A stretch of DNA of 64,000 nt from Reticulitermes speratus (taxonomy: Eukaryota > Arthropoda > Insecta > Blattodea > Rhinotermitidae), in NCBI GenBank assembly GCA_021186555.1, contig JAJKFL010000039.1, positions 23,705,733 through 23,769,732 on the forward strand. Reading direction: 5' to 3'. The notes below the pieces were generated by a model that saw nothing but the letters and a program-made list of their open reading frames with translations, had not been told where the DNA came from and made no database searches. Of the stretch, positions 49,301 through 59,288 are shown piece after piece; within the stretch, counting starts at the first letter, position 1, and every line of letters starts with the position of its first letter. The position numbers and the translations under genes were made by a program.

Positions 49301-52300
49301 ACTCGTGCCATTTCCACTTCCACCATTGGCAGACTTCTTGCCACTGGTTCCACTTTGTGTAGTACTACCACCACTATCAGAATCTTTGTCACTTAGACTG
49401 TCCTTGTCACTGTCGCTACCACTCTCACTGTGCACTGCCACAGGTGCCAATCTCTTCCGCTTCTCCTCTGCAGCTTTCCTGGCACCACCTCCACCTTTCT
49501 TCCGCTTCACTTTGGGCGATTTCCTCTTAGGAGGAGATTTACGTTCGAGATCTGAACTTGATGAATCATCAGGACGTGAATGTTTGGAAGATGGCATATC
49601 TATTGCATGTCCATTTAACGTAACCCCACTTCCATCCCTATTACCAGCTGGCAGAACACCTTTGCGACTAATTCCTTTGCTAGAAACTGGCTTCCCTTTG
49701 CAAGACAATACAGTTTGAAGGGAAGACATATTACCACCACTACTATTATTATCTTTACTCATTCCTGCTCCTGATGAATTTGTACCCAGATTTAAAGGCA
49801 ATGTTACACACGAGCCACTACCCACAATCCCAGTGGTGTCTTCTGTTCCATCTTCTCCAGAGTGCCTCTGAAGCCATGCTTTCTTGAGCTTATGCACAGG
49901 GTAACTACTGCCAGTGGTTGGTCGGACAGGTCCAGGGCTGTTGGATTTGTCTGAATCCACATTGCTAGGTGGAGGCTGAGGTTTCACTGGTGTGTGTGGT
50001 GTGTTTGTGTGCTGCTGTGCAGCTAAGTTTGGACTACTGGAATTTGCAGGTGGCACAAAAGGTACCGGGCTGTTATTCTGCTGCTGAGTCACGCTTGGTC
50101 CTGTTGTGGGACAAACTGCTGTAATGCCTGGACTACTGGACCTCACAGAGCCATCTTCTGACCCTGTTCTATCTGATATTGTATTTGGGCTTATGGTAAC
50201 TGTTGTGCTCCCTGGTAAAGGATCATGTGAGAGAGATACCATCATACTAGACGCAGCAGGAGTACAATATGCAGCCGTATTTACTACTGTAGTTATTGGA
50301 GTGGCAGCACTTGCAATCAACGGACTTGGTTCACTTACACGAGAAAGTAATGGCTGTGCTAGTGCTACCTGTGACACGACTTGTGACGGAAGGTTTGGCT
50401 GATCACATCGCCTTTTCTTACTTGGATCCGCAATACATGGACTATAGTGCATCGGCAAACCTTTCCTTTTGGGAGAACCAATCAAGTCATCCCTGTTGTT
50501 TCCACGTTCAGATGACACTCCAAGATCTAGAGGTTGTGTCTGAAAAACTGTAGTCATTCCAAGGTGGTGTCCTGATGTCTGATGAGGAATCTGTAGTGGG
50601 GATGAATGAGGATTAGTGAGTGGAGCAGCACTAGCAGAGGGAGGAGATGAGCCTTGGTGCTGTGAATGTTGCTTCACAGTGAGACTTGTGCCTCCAGGAT
50701 ACATCCGATCAAATATTCCCCTGTGTTCCGCCACCATGCTGCTGCTACTACTAACTCTTGAATGAGCCGGGGGTGGAGGGCCTGCAGGTGTCTGATGTGG
50801 GGGAGGAGGAGGAGGATGATTGTGAGGTGACATCTGCTGGTATGGTGAAGGAGATACAGATGACGTGAGAGGAGCCTTGGATGTTAAAGGTAAAGGTAAA
50901 GAACCAGAGTTGACATTTGTATCTTGAGCTCGACACACTGGAGTGCCAGTCGTGATACCAGGTTTACCATAGATATGTGGTGGAGCTGGACTACTCACTT
51001 TGGGTTTTGTGGCAGCTGTCACATTTCCACCTGCTGCCAGTGGGTAATGTGATGTGGTAACATGCCCCACAGGAGATGGGTAGGGATATGAGCCCACAGT
51101 TGCAGTCTTAGAAGAACCATAAGGAAGAGAACTTGGTCCACTGGATCCACTATATCTCTGTTCTGGCGGCGACGGGTGAGGCTGTTGCAGTTGCTGCTGC
51201 TGCTGCATTGTATGTGGTGACTGGCGGTGAGGAAGTGTATGGGGACTTGACTGCTGACTGGACCTGTGATGTACCTGCAATCCTTTACCAGCAAGATTCT
51301 GTGGTTCCAGTGCCATATGAGCATGATGTGGACTAGGCGTATGCCGGGGAGCAAGGTGATGCGGAGACTGAGTGGGACTACGGTACTCATACGCTGCTTT
51401 ATGTTGAGCGAGTGACGTTGGAGGGAGGTAATGAGGCTGCTGTGATGCCACCATGTCTCCAGCCCTTAATTTTGGGCTTGGGGAATGTGACGGCGGTGCC
51501 TTTGAAGAATCATGTGGGTGGTGAGGGCTCTTGCCCTCATTTTTAACAATCACAGAGTTCTTAATATCACTCATAAGTGGAGGTGGGTTTGGCAACATTA
51601 TGTCTCTTTCCCTATCTAATCCCACTGAAGATGATGCACTTTTTGTAGTCACTAATGATGTCAACCCTGCCGACGGAGATCCTTTCAACTGTTCCTGCTT
51701 TACTTTGCCACTGTCATGGGAAAGTAACCCAGGATGATATGTTGGATATCCAAACAGATTGAAGGTTGGCTCCACCTTGGGTAACACTGTATGGCTAGTA
51801 GACTTTTCTGACGTTTTCCCACCACTTACTCGACTGTGGGCTGGTGGTGGGTACTCTACCTTTGGCACACTTTGTGGCCTCTGCACCTTCACACACAGAA
51901 AAAAAAACATAAAACACCACTAGTGACCTTGCAAATAACAAGAACCAAGCCTAACCAACAAACAGGAAATTCAAGAACAGCCTCAATGGTAACACATTAA
52001 TCCACAAATACACACTTGCAATTTAACACCTGTGCACAGCACAGTCAGTAGTCACCATGCTACTGGATGGGTGACCAAGCAAATGGGCTTTAATTCCAAA
52101 GCATCCAGGCCAGGTTCTGGCACACAACCAGCATCATATTCAATGTGTATCAGGGGCTCTTTCCCTAGAGTAGAGCAACCAGAGTGTCAAGCTGGCCACT
52201 TACCTTCATCTAGTGCCAATGATATGAATGTGAAACACTGCACCTCCACTACCCTACATACACTCAGGCCACTTATTTCTTTTGTGCTTATTCACCAGGT

Positions 52301-55126
52301 GCTTCTGCAGCACAATGGTCAAGTGGGAAAGAGAATGAAAGTGAAACAAGGACACAGACTGACCAAATTCAGTATGTTTCACTTAACACAGTTAACCAAA
52401 GAACAGGAGTCACACAAAAAGGGTGTATCCTTTCACAGTAACAATGGAACTATCTCAAATCAGTATCTACCATTTTAGTGTCATTATAATCTGTCCACCA
52501 CATATTATTAAAACATGTTACAGTTATTTGGTAAATGAGATTTCCCACATGGATATCCAGTGTACTTGATTATATGCTGACAGTATCACATGCATTTATA
52601 AACAATAACTTGAACTTTACCCTATAAGTATACTCTCTTAACATTGGTAATCTTTCTTAATGTCGTAAAATATCACTGGATGGACTCACCACCATCTACT
52701 GAAGGGGTCAAATACCTCCAATCCCATCCTCAAGGCATGATGCTTATTTACCCTTTACCTCCGCCCAATGAATGCAGTATGAATCTTTCACATTCTCCCT
52801 CACACAAACATACTAGCACCTGTCCATCTTAGAGACTTGGATTTAAATGCAGTTTCATTAGTTCCCCTATTACCAGTTACTTCACTTAAAACAGTTACGG
52901 AAATGATGCACCTTTCTTGTATGACTTAGTTGCTTTGCTGTAACCTTCCCAGTTTATTGTCTGGTATGGTCTGTGGTCCTTCCATTTTATAAACCCTGTT
53001 CTTCTTTTCACCAAATATCCTAGGTTAACATCTGTCGTAACCCACTGTACCAAGGGTTACCTTGTGATCTCATTACATAACGAAAGGGTATTAAATACCC
53101 TTCCATATTAACATTATGCAATGTCCTTTTGTATCTAGTGCTGCCATCTAATCACTCTTGCAATTTCATTTTGTTCATTATGATGTCAAACAGAATGCAG
53201 TCCACTATTAATTTTTGCTGAATTTAACAAAAAAAACTGGGCTAACATAGAACAAAGCGTAACAGCTTGGAACATTCTTTTCAATGCCTTAATTATGTAA
53301 AATAAAGCTGCTGCAACACTGGTAATATGCCAGCACTACATACAACAAAAGGACATGAATATTACGGTTACAAAAGCTATTCAATAAGCACCTACCAGAT
53401 CACAAAACCACCACCAGTATAACAAACCAATAACCTATATTTAAAACACAATGCAGCTAATATAATGGGAACAAAAAATCTAGATATTACCCACAAACTT
53501 AAGAAATTCAAGTACAGCAAGGTTATGACAGAACAATTCTACTATTCCCAGCCTGGGCATGGCAACTATCAGGTCATAAGCATAGCAGAACACCAGCAAA
53601 GAAAACTTCTACCCCCCCCCCCCCTGACTGTAAGGGCTTTTCAATATTCAGTTTGATGTTCTGTCACATAATTCACAAACTACTGGGAAACTGTTTTCTC
53701 TAACAGTTGCTAGTCACTTCCCATCCACTTACATAACTTACAAACCTTCAAAGTGCAAGAAATGTGTTCATTACGTGAGGCACACCTGTGAGCCAAAGGA
53801 TGACAATTCGGGGCCCATCCTTTAAATATAACCCAGCAAACTGGAACAGTTGTGAGTGCTTTCCTGTCTGCCATTATGTGAAATGGTCTCAGTGAAGCAG
53901 TAATGTGAGTTGCCTGATAAAATAACATCCCTGTAGTCACAAGTACACAACAGCACTAAAAAACCACCTGCTGGGGTAATCCTTGGATCCCTAAGCAGGA
54001 ATGCTAACTTTTAAGCCATAAGGAAGCTGGTCTACACATATCATAAATTTCCTCATATTGTAACAGTGCTGCAAACAATCTTCCACAGCCTATCTATAAC
54101 TTTCAGAAGCAGTAAGCACTATCTTAAGATTAGTTCATAGGGTGGAAGAAATTTATAAAGAAACAAAGGTCATCATCAGTACCAGTGTCAGATGGTTAAT
54201 TCAGCAAGGTTACTTAACAGCACTGATGCAATTAATACCTGACCACTAAACACTAATCCATCCAACCCTCCCCGACCTGTAACGCAACAGCAGATCAAGG
54301 TTATCAGTGTATCACACTTTATCCTGCAAAATTACTACACACAAACCCCAAAACCTCCTTACCATTAAAGGCAACAGTGGAAGTCAGGAGTGTGATTAAC
54401 ATTGCTAACCCAAACCACCTAACCCTTCAGTAAAACATAAATACATAATTCTGTAACGTTCCTGACTGATCTGCCGAACTCAGTCCTAGGGTGCATCTGC
54501 CCAACAGGCTTAATTACAGATAATAAAGGTACCATCACACCTCAGAAATATGAAAACTGCTTCACACTCCTCTTCAAATAAAAAACATGTGACCTCTCAC
54601 CTCTATCTAGTTAGATATTCATGCAGCCCTGCCTCCATTTGTCTATTACATCGCGCTTAGCCCTTTACAGGCAAGGATTAACCTGGACTGCATTTTAGAT
54701 TCAGTTTGTACTATGCGGTAAACACAACCCCTTTCGATTATAAAAACAGATCAGTTAATGTTATATAGGGAAACAACTGCTGTATGCTCTGAGAGTCATA
54801 AAAGTCAGAGAAATACATTCTGTGGGCAGGTGTACAACTTCTTATGGTGGTACACACAGTAAGCACTGCGTTTTCACCACTTAATCAGCACAATGACAAT
54901 TATGCTTTCACTCTTTCTATAGTCACACTTGGCAAAATGAACTAAATGCTTCCAACCTATTAAAAATTATACTCACCCCAGTGGGATAGTATCTCTCTTG
55001 CCGTAGTCTTTCAGCCATCAATCGCTGCTGTTGATGAGTAACATCATGTTCACGTTTTCTTTCTTCTTCTGTACCAGAACCCCGTGGTGGGGGCAAACTG
55101 TTGATAAGATTCCAGCACATATTACG
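33943..55126 (-). CDS. KDM3: lysine-specific demethylase 3 (KDM3/JHDM2), eleven exons, one frame break
   Basis: Exons in order: 55126-54977, ~51880-48929, 48800-48650, 48567-48437, 47618-47364, 45384-45185, 42663-42064, 39909-39657, 38968-38687, 38038-37722 and 34323-33943. All are GT-AG. From the ATG at the third codon of the first exon, the product is about 1,888 residues if the frame break is ignored. Order: Pro/Ser-rich N-terminal half (about 49-830), basic segment with AT-hook-like [13 protein letters not shown] and CRECR cysteine block, zinc finger (about 1098-1126), LNWLAD motif, LXXLL-like segment [20 protein letters not shown], and a JmjC domain with iron ligands H1630, D1632 and H1761. 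The family removes mono- and dimethyl marks from histone H3 lysine 9 using Fe(II) and 2-oxoglutarate in the nucleus. A base is missing at 45238-45242. Further 5' exons may exist outside the exons found. Confidence 0.93.
36868..37005 (+). repeat. unclassified interspersed repeat, copy 2 (KDM3 intron 10)
   Basis: Shares TAAATTTTGTGTGGTGGAGCC, ATTTGTGGGTCCTCAG, TTGCTTCATGTCAC and GAATTTTGAGGTTGCTCC with copies at 14883 and 41818. Its 3' part extends to GAAAATCCGTGGACCC. Confidence 0.65.
37722..38038 (-). CDS. KDM3: KDM3 JmjC exon with second iron-binding His
   Basis: Encodes the [17 protein letters not shown] linker, [38 protein letters not shown] and [10 protein letters not shown]; the His of APHQ is the distal iron ligand. 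The acceptor is TTCCAG|AA and the donor CAG|GTGAGT. Confidence 0.93.
38687..38968 (-). CDS. KDM3: KDM3 JmjC exon with HxD motif
   Basis: Encodes [35 protein letters not shown] and [20 protein letters not shown] and D of HLD are iron ligands, and the threonine and asparagine before them belong to the co-substrate pocket. The acceptor is TTCCAG|GT and the donor AAAG|GTATGC. Confidence 0.94.
39657..39909 (-). CDS. KDM3: KDM3 exon 8, start of JmjC region
   Basis: Encodes [33 protein letters not shown] and LKLKDWPPG. The acceptor is TGCAG|GAT and the donor CCAG|GTACAT. Confidence 0.93.
41818..41940 (+). repeat. unclassified interspersed repeat, copy 3 (KDM3 intron 7)
   Basis: Shares AACTAAATTTTGTATGGCGG and ATTTGTGGGTCCTC, then GAGGTGGCTCCTAAATTTT, with the copies at 14883 and 36868; it lacks about 15 bp in the middle. 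Confidence 0.65.
42064..42663 (-). CDS. KDM3: KDM3 exon 7
   Basis: Encodes [20 protein letters not shown], a Ser/Asn-rich low-complexity stretch, [16 protein letters not shown] (position of the vertebrate ILDDIFASLV nuclear-receptor-box segment) and [18 protein letters not shown]. The acceptor is TTAAAG|GAC and the donor CCAG|GTCTGA; 200 codons, phase 0 at both ends. Confidence 0.9.
45185..45384 (-). CDS. KDM3: KDM3 exon 6 with one-base frame break
   Basis: Encodes [18 protein letters not shown] and a Lys/Glu-rich stretch in the entry frame, but the conserved [15 protein letters not shown] is read one base off. The shift falls in CCCCC (plus-strand GGGGG, 45238-45242). The exon is 200 bp, whereas phase 0 at both flanking introns needs a multiple of three. 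With six C the exon would be 201 bp and fully open. The unshifted reading ends in a stop overlapping the donor GAG|GTAATT. Confidence 0.8.
45765..45850 (+). repeat. tRNA-like SINE head (probable) in KDM3 intron 5
   Basis: A TAGCTCATTCAATG A-box-like stretch and a GAGGTTCAATTCCC B box about 45 bp apart, running into unrelated sequence. There is no intact acceptor stem, so it is not a tRNA gene. Confidence 0.4.
47364..47618 (-). CDS. KDM3: KDM3 exon 5
   Basis: Encodes [28 protein letters not shown] and [14 protein letters not shown], matching the segment after the KDM3 zinc finger (PTQIIPG region). 85 codons; the acceptor is TTTTTAG|GGT and the donor AAG|GTAATT. Confidence 0.9.
48437..48567 (-). 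CDS. KDM3: KDM3 zinc-finger exon
   Basis: Encodes [20 protein letters not shown] and then [23 protein letters not shown]. The C-x2-C, H, C-x2-C and C-x2-C pattern is the KDM3-specific zinc finger needed for activity in mammals. The acceptor is TTTCAG|AG and the donor AAG|GTTAGT. Confidence 0.93.
48650..48800 (-). CDS. KDM3: KDM3 exon 3
   Basis: Encodes [20 protein letters not shown] and [20 protein letters not shown]. The acceptor is TTGCAG|GAA. The donor GAAG|GTCTGT is non-consensus after GT but gives the correct phase. Confidence 0.88.
48929..51880 (-). CDS. KDM3: KDM3 giant exon 2 (2,952 bp, 984 codons)
   Basis: A single open exon encoding a Pro/Ser/His-rich region with a short polyglutamine tract, a TQPLDLGV segment resembling CtBP-binding PxDLS motifs, several lysine-rich blocks ([11 protein letters not shown]) and an AT-hook-like RKRGRRPK. 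It ends in the conserved [23 protein letters not shown] and [11 protein letters not shown] block. Either acceptor, AAG|GTG (51886) or CAG|AGG (51880), keeps the frame; the CAG site is preferred. The methionine-initiated reading seen upstream is intronic. Confidence 0.93.
52030..52235 (+). repeat. SINE-like repeat with 5S-rRNA-like segment (KDM3 intron 1)
   Basis: TACTGGATGGGTGACC at 52061 resembles the internal control region of 5S rRNA (TACTTGGATGGGTGACC), and the element ends in CATCTAGTGCC, a phrase also present in the type A SINE. This suggests a 5S-headed or composite SINE. Only one copy is seen in the window. Confidence 0.35.
54977..55126 (-). CDS. KDM3: KDM3 most upstream exon found
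   Basis: Encodes [20 protein letters not shown], then an Arg/Glu-rich helix and [11 protein letters not shown]. The acceptor is TTTCAG|CGT and the donor GGG|GTGAGT, 50 codons, phase 0. The ATG at the third codon may be the start if the 5' neighbour is non-coding. The N-terminal domain known from vertebrate KDM3A/B was not found upstream, so the protein may start here or at exons outside the window. Confidence 0.75.
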
Positions 55127-55899
55127 CTGAAATCATAAAAGAAACATCTCGTGTAAAAATTATTCGTATAGAGCAGAAGAATTTATAGTTATCCCTAAAA
55201 CTGCATTCTGTACTTTAAAATTCCACATTTTTACAATGAAGTTTATGGTGTTTACATTATCCAAAATACAAAACCGCATACACAACTTCTGCCACAGGTC
55301 ACATTATTTGCATATTGTTCATACAGCATTTTCAAGTGAACTGCATCGACCAAAAACACGTTTGGGGGGGGACCTGCTGTAAGATGAACAGGAGTAAGTT
55401 ACAAGTATTGCCAAGTAATATCAAATAACGTGAACCTTGCATGTATGTGCGAACTACTACACCCCAAAACTAGTCATCGTCACACTGAGTCAAGGTGTTC
55501 AAAAAACCGCCATGGCGCAGATGATATCCAGCACGTACGCCCTACACTACCCGTGAACTGCTTCTACAGCAGTATTACTCTTTAATTCTGATTTATACAT
55601 GTATTACACCTATATTTCATACTTCATTACGCTACTTTTTAAGTCATCGGGAAGAAATATCGTGCCTATATTACTGCAGATACAATTACCTCACTCCACA
55701 GAACGTGAAATATTTCATTGTGATCATGAACACAGCAGTTTTGTAACACCTGTGCCAAATAAGTTACTTCTCATATCCACTCACCAAATCAGTAGATTTG
55801 CACAATTGTAATGTATAATAACACATGTTTTCAATATTCTGTGTATTACTTGGTTACATAAATACCCCGCTATTCTCACCACCGTTTAACGCACTCCTC

Positions 55900-56000
55900 A
55901 CTTCGGGATACACTTCTCGTCACCGCATCACGACTTGCAACAGCGCGCAGTCGCATCAGTATTCCCACGCGCATGCGCCTCATACAAGCACGCTACTTTG
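55900..56000 (-). promoter_or_regulatory. CpG-richer segment with NRF1-like site, candidate KDM3 promoter
   Basis: CGCGCATGCGCC at 55968-55979 fits the NRF1/ewg consensus (YGCGCAYGCGCR) in 11 of 12 positions, and AGCGCGCAGTCGC lies at about 55942. It sits about 850 bp upstream of the first KDM3 exon found, in otherwise AT-rich DNA. The link to KDM3 is inference. Confidence 0.45.
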
Positions 56001-57180
56001 CCTACAGACGGGCAAACATTGCAATGGTCCACTGACTGGCATGGTAACACTAATAAGATACAGTATAGACTGGAAAGGCAAAGGTTTATTTATGTAACTG
56101 ATGTAAAGTCACAAACCCTATTTATAAAGTAACAATTCCAATTCCATTAAATACGCCTTATATTGGCAAAACTTCTTCACATCACACACGCCAAAAAACA
56201 CTAGGACCAAGGCGAGTAAGCACTGGCACAAGTTGCACGCCGACAAATGCTGGGGGTACTCAACCTGTTTAAAAAAATACAGTAGCTACATCCCTTACGA
56301 AATGTTCAAGTTACAAGCGGATGTGCTGGTAAAATCAAATTCCTGTTTGGGCATGCAGAACTGCACAACAATCACACAGCTGCGCCACAAACTGAAAGGC
56401 CATGCCGGTTCCCCATTACCACAAGTGATCCTGTGTCCGATTCCATTAACGAGTGCAGCCCTAAATATCTGTGCCAGCAACAAACATTACGTAGCTGCAC
56501 CATTTACCCAGGAACACACACACACACACACAGATCTTCACACCAAATTTGGAAGGCAAGGGCCCGTCTCGCCCCCTCGTTTTTTTCCCCCGATTGTCAC
56601 AGATTATCTTTTGTATGCTGCCATCACTTTAATCGGACCAGTTGCCTGCAGCGGGTCGATTTCTAAATAGCAGGTTTTACAAGAGGACGTTAAAGATCAC
56701 TGACTTACGAAATGTGATGTGTAATTTCGTAGGTTGGAACCAACGACTTGGTGGAACATGGTGCCTCCACCTAACTATATACGTACAGCAAAGTCCTTCA
56801 TGAGAAGCTAATATGGTGGCACCAGGTTACGCTGAAAGATGATACGAATCTTTCACACTACACGGCATCACATCTCAGGACACCGTGGTGCAAACCTCAC
56901 AAGAAAATGTTTTCCTCTCAAGTGATTCGCTGAGTGTCCATTTCGAAGTTCGAAAATCTCTACCGTGAAAAGGCCGAAAGTGGAAGATGAAACTATAGGT
57001 TGGAGAAAGGAAAACTGGCCTATTAAATATGTAAACTTATTGCACTTTGTTATGAGTGTGTGATTTACAGACCTTCCGACTTTTGAGCAGAGGTGGTGAG
57101 ACAAACGTGTTCTATCCAACGACGCTGTCAACTGTTGAGATTATACAGCATCCGTGACAGACGACTGACATACGACTATG
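56001..57180. other. gene-free stretch
   Basis: An (AC)n tract lies near 56517-56536. No exon was recognised; minus-strand frames here lack KDM3 N-terminal similarity. Confidence 0.4.
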
Positions 57181-57184
57181 GAGT

Positions 57185-57300
57185 ATGGGTGGAATTACAC
57201 CAACGGGGGAAAAGAAGAAGTATTCCGAGAAAACCCCTGTTCCAGTGCACTTTGTCCACAAAAAAATTCCACAAGGATTGGACTGAGCTCATATATTCTG
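57185..57300 (-). repeat. SINE fragment of type C body
   Basis: Contains TATTCCGAGAAAACCCCTGT, GTGCACTTTGTCCACAAA and the GTGGAATTACACC phrase that match the body of the element at 3915-4020 in the same (minus) orientation; the head is missing. Confidence 0.5.
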
Positions 57301-57351
57301 TAAAGTGAGGAGGAAGTGGGGATGAACGGTAGCCTCCTTCAAAAAACACAT

Positions 57352-58157
57352 CAATCTGTGGTCTTCTGGGTAATTACACGGCGTCGTGTGGTAATTATTT
57401 ACCGACGTTTCGGGACAACGTATCGATCCCATCTTCACGGGTCAAGATTCCGAGTAGGAAAGAAAACCAGCAAAGAAACTTGGCAGCGGGGTGGGGAAAC
57501 GTGCGATGTGAGGACAGCCGTTAGGCTGAGAGAAGGGGTGGGTACAAGGTCACAATGTGTACTGGTGGGGCAGGGTGAGAATTATGTCTGAAATGCGGCG
57601 ACAACTTGGAGGGAAGTGAGACGAACTGAACGGAAATGAATAAAGGAGTAAACGAACAAAACCAAGGAAAAATAAAAGAGGTCGAAACCAATAAAGAATT
57701 AAATTAGTATAAAAATCATAAAGAAGGGGAAAGGAAAAATAAAATAAATTACTCTTATTTTATTTTTCCTTTCCCCTTCTTTATGATTTTTATACTAATT
57801 TAATTCTTTATTGGTTTCGACCTCTTTTCTTTTATTTTTCCTTGGTTTTGTTCGTTTACTCCTTTATTCATTTACGTTCGGTTCGTCTCACTTCCCTCCA
57901 AGTTGTCGCCGCATTCCAGACATAATTCTCACCCGCCCCCCCAGTACATATTGTGAACTTGTACCCACCCCCTCTCTCAGCCTAACGGCTGTACTCACAT
58001 CGCACGTTTCCCCACCCCGCTATGATGTAAGTTTCTTTGCTGGCTTTCTTTCCTACTCGGAATCTTGACCCGTGAAGATGGGACCGATACGTTGTCCCAA
58101 CACGTCGGTAAATAATTACCACACGACGCCGTGTAATTACCCAGAAGACCACAGATT
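57352..58157. repeat. large fold-back element FB2 (about 0.8-kb palindrome)
   Basis: Left arm 57352-57746 and right arm about 57757-58157 are reverse complements along almost the whole length, with a spacer of about 10 bp. The arms differ by scattered substitutions and small indels (for example GGCAGCGGGG opposite CCCCGCTATGATG), so this is not a simple sequencing fold-back. Each arm carries the hallmark ACCGACGTTTCGGGACA then TCCCATCTTCACGGGTC. It is flanked on the right by CATCGCGGCGGAAGCCT, as FB1 is. There is no coding capacity. Confidence 0.88.
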
Positions 58158-58628
58158 TCATCAACATCGCGGCGGAAGCCTCAAATCAAAACATATCAAT
58201 CATTCCATTGTACATTTGCACTGCTCATTCTAATATGTATGATCACAAGGCACAAAGATGATACAGTGGAAACTGTCACTATAAGGCGGTTAACCTCATT
58301 ACTCAGACTGCTCAAAATTTATTGCAGTTAAGGTTATTCATATGAATGTATGTGCCGTAACAGGTGGTTGGGGTGGGAGAGAAGCTACACTATTGCACTT
58401 ACACGTTACGCAATGGCTTTCCACTCGGAATTGGGAGTTCACTTTAATTAATTAAATGTAAACTGCGAGCTTCCGTATCATTACAACGTCTCAGAACAAA
58501 TTCAAAGTACATGACCGTGCCATGAACAGTTGTACACCAATCCATTCCCCCCCCCCCCTTCCCCGGCAACTGAATAACCTTCTACTTCTTAAGGACTCAA
58601 CTATCCAAGAATTAAAAGTTATATTAGA
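58158..58628. other. gene-free stretch with a C run
   Basis: Intergenic. A run of about 11 C lies at 58547-58558. Nothing else was recognised. Confidence 0.4.
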
Positions 58629-59288
58629 TATTAATACCGAAGGGGCCGGGATAGCGTAGTCGGTATAGCGACTCGCTACGGGCTGGGCGGTCCGGGGATC
58701 GAATCCGCCGATCCCAGTGGCCGTGCGGTCTAAGGCGTGGGTCTTCGGCCGCTCGCTTACTAGGATCGTGGGTTCGAATCCCACCGGGGGCATGGATGTT
58801 TGTGTTGTAAAAAGAAGGTTGTGGACCGTGACATGAAAAGGACGAAAAAGGATTAATACAGAACAAAAAGGGATCAAAGGGGAAAACCCAGGAATTAGTA
58901 TAAAAAAAAACACCGGGGGCATGGATGTTTGTGTTGTGTTTGATGTAAGGACGGTAGCATGGAACGTAAAGTGACATGAAGGACGATAGGATTTAAACAG
59001 TACAAAAATGGATCAAAGGGGAAAAACCCCGGACAGGCCCCCCCAAAAAACGCGGTGGGGTCGAAATTTTTCGCAACCGTCCAGACCGGCCCTGGGGCCT
59101 ACCCAGCCTCCTATACAATGAGTACCGGGTCTCTTTCCCGGGGGTAAAGCGGCCGGGGCGTGGAGTTAACCACCCACTCTCATCTAGTGCCGGGGTTAAA
59201 GAAAGAGTAGAGCTATATCTCTACTCCCCCTCTGGGCCTTCATGGCCTGTTCTAGGGAGAACTTTACTTTACGTTATTAATGCCGAAG
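58629..59288 (+). repeat. nested SINEs: type B inserted in type A
   Basis: The outer type A element is 58643-59274, flanked by a 14-bp duplication with one mismatch (TATTAATACCGAAG at 58629-58642, TATTAATGCCGAAG at 59275-59288). Its body is interrupted at the B box (after 58703) by a type B tRNA-Leu-like SINE and resumes near 59054 with GGTGGGGTCGAAATTTTTCG. The inserted element has an internal tandem duplication: CACCGGGGGCATGGATGTTT starts at about 58781 and again at about 58911. Confidence 0.75.

Noticed and set aside
49164..49718. 184-codon plus-strand open frame
   Set aside because: It lies antisense to the KDM3 giant exon; its Leu/Pro-rich sequence is the mirror of the Lys/Ser-rich coding strand.
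51880..51910. KDM3 start at the methionine before the poly-F stretch (51910)
   Set aside because: That methionine lies in the pyrimidine-rich acceptor tract of the intron; the upstream exon 54977-55126 joins in phase.
57811..58068. 85-codon open frame within FB2
   Set aside because: It lies in the palindrome arm, is mirrored imperfectly in the other arm and has no protein similarity.
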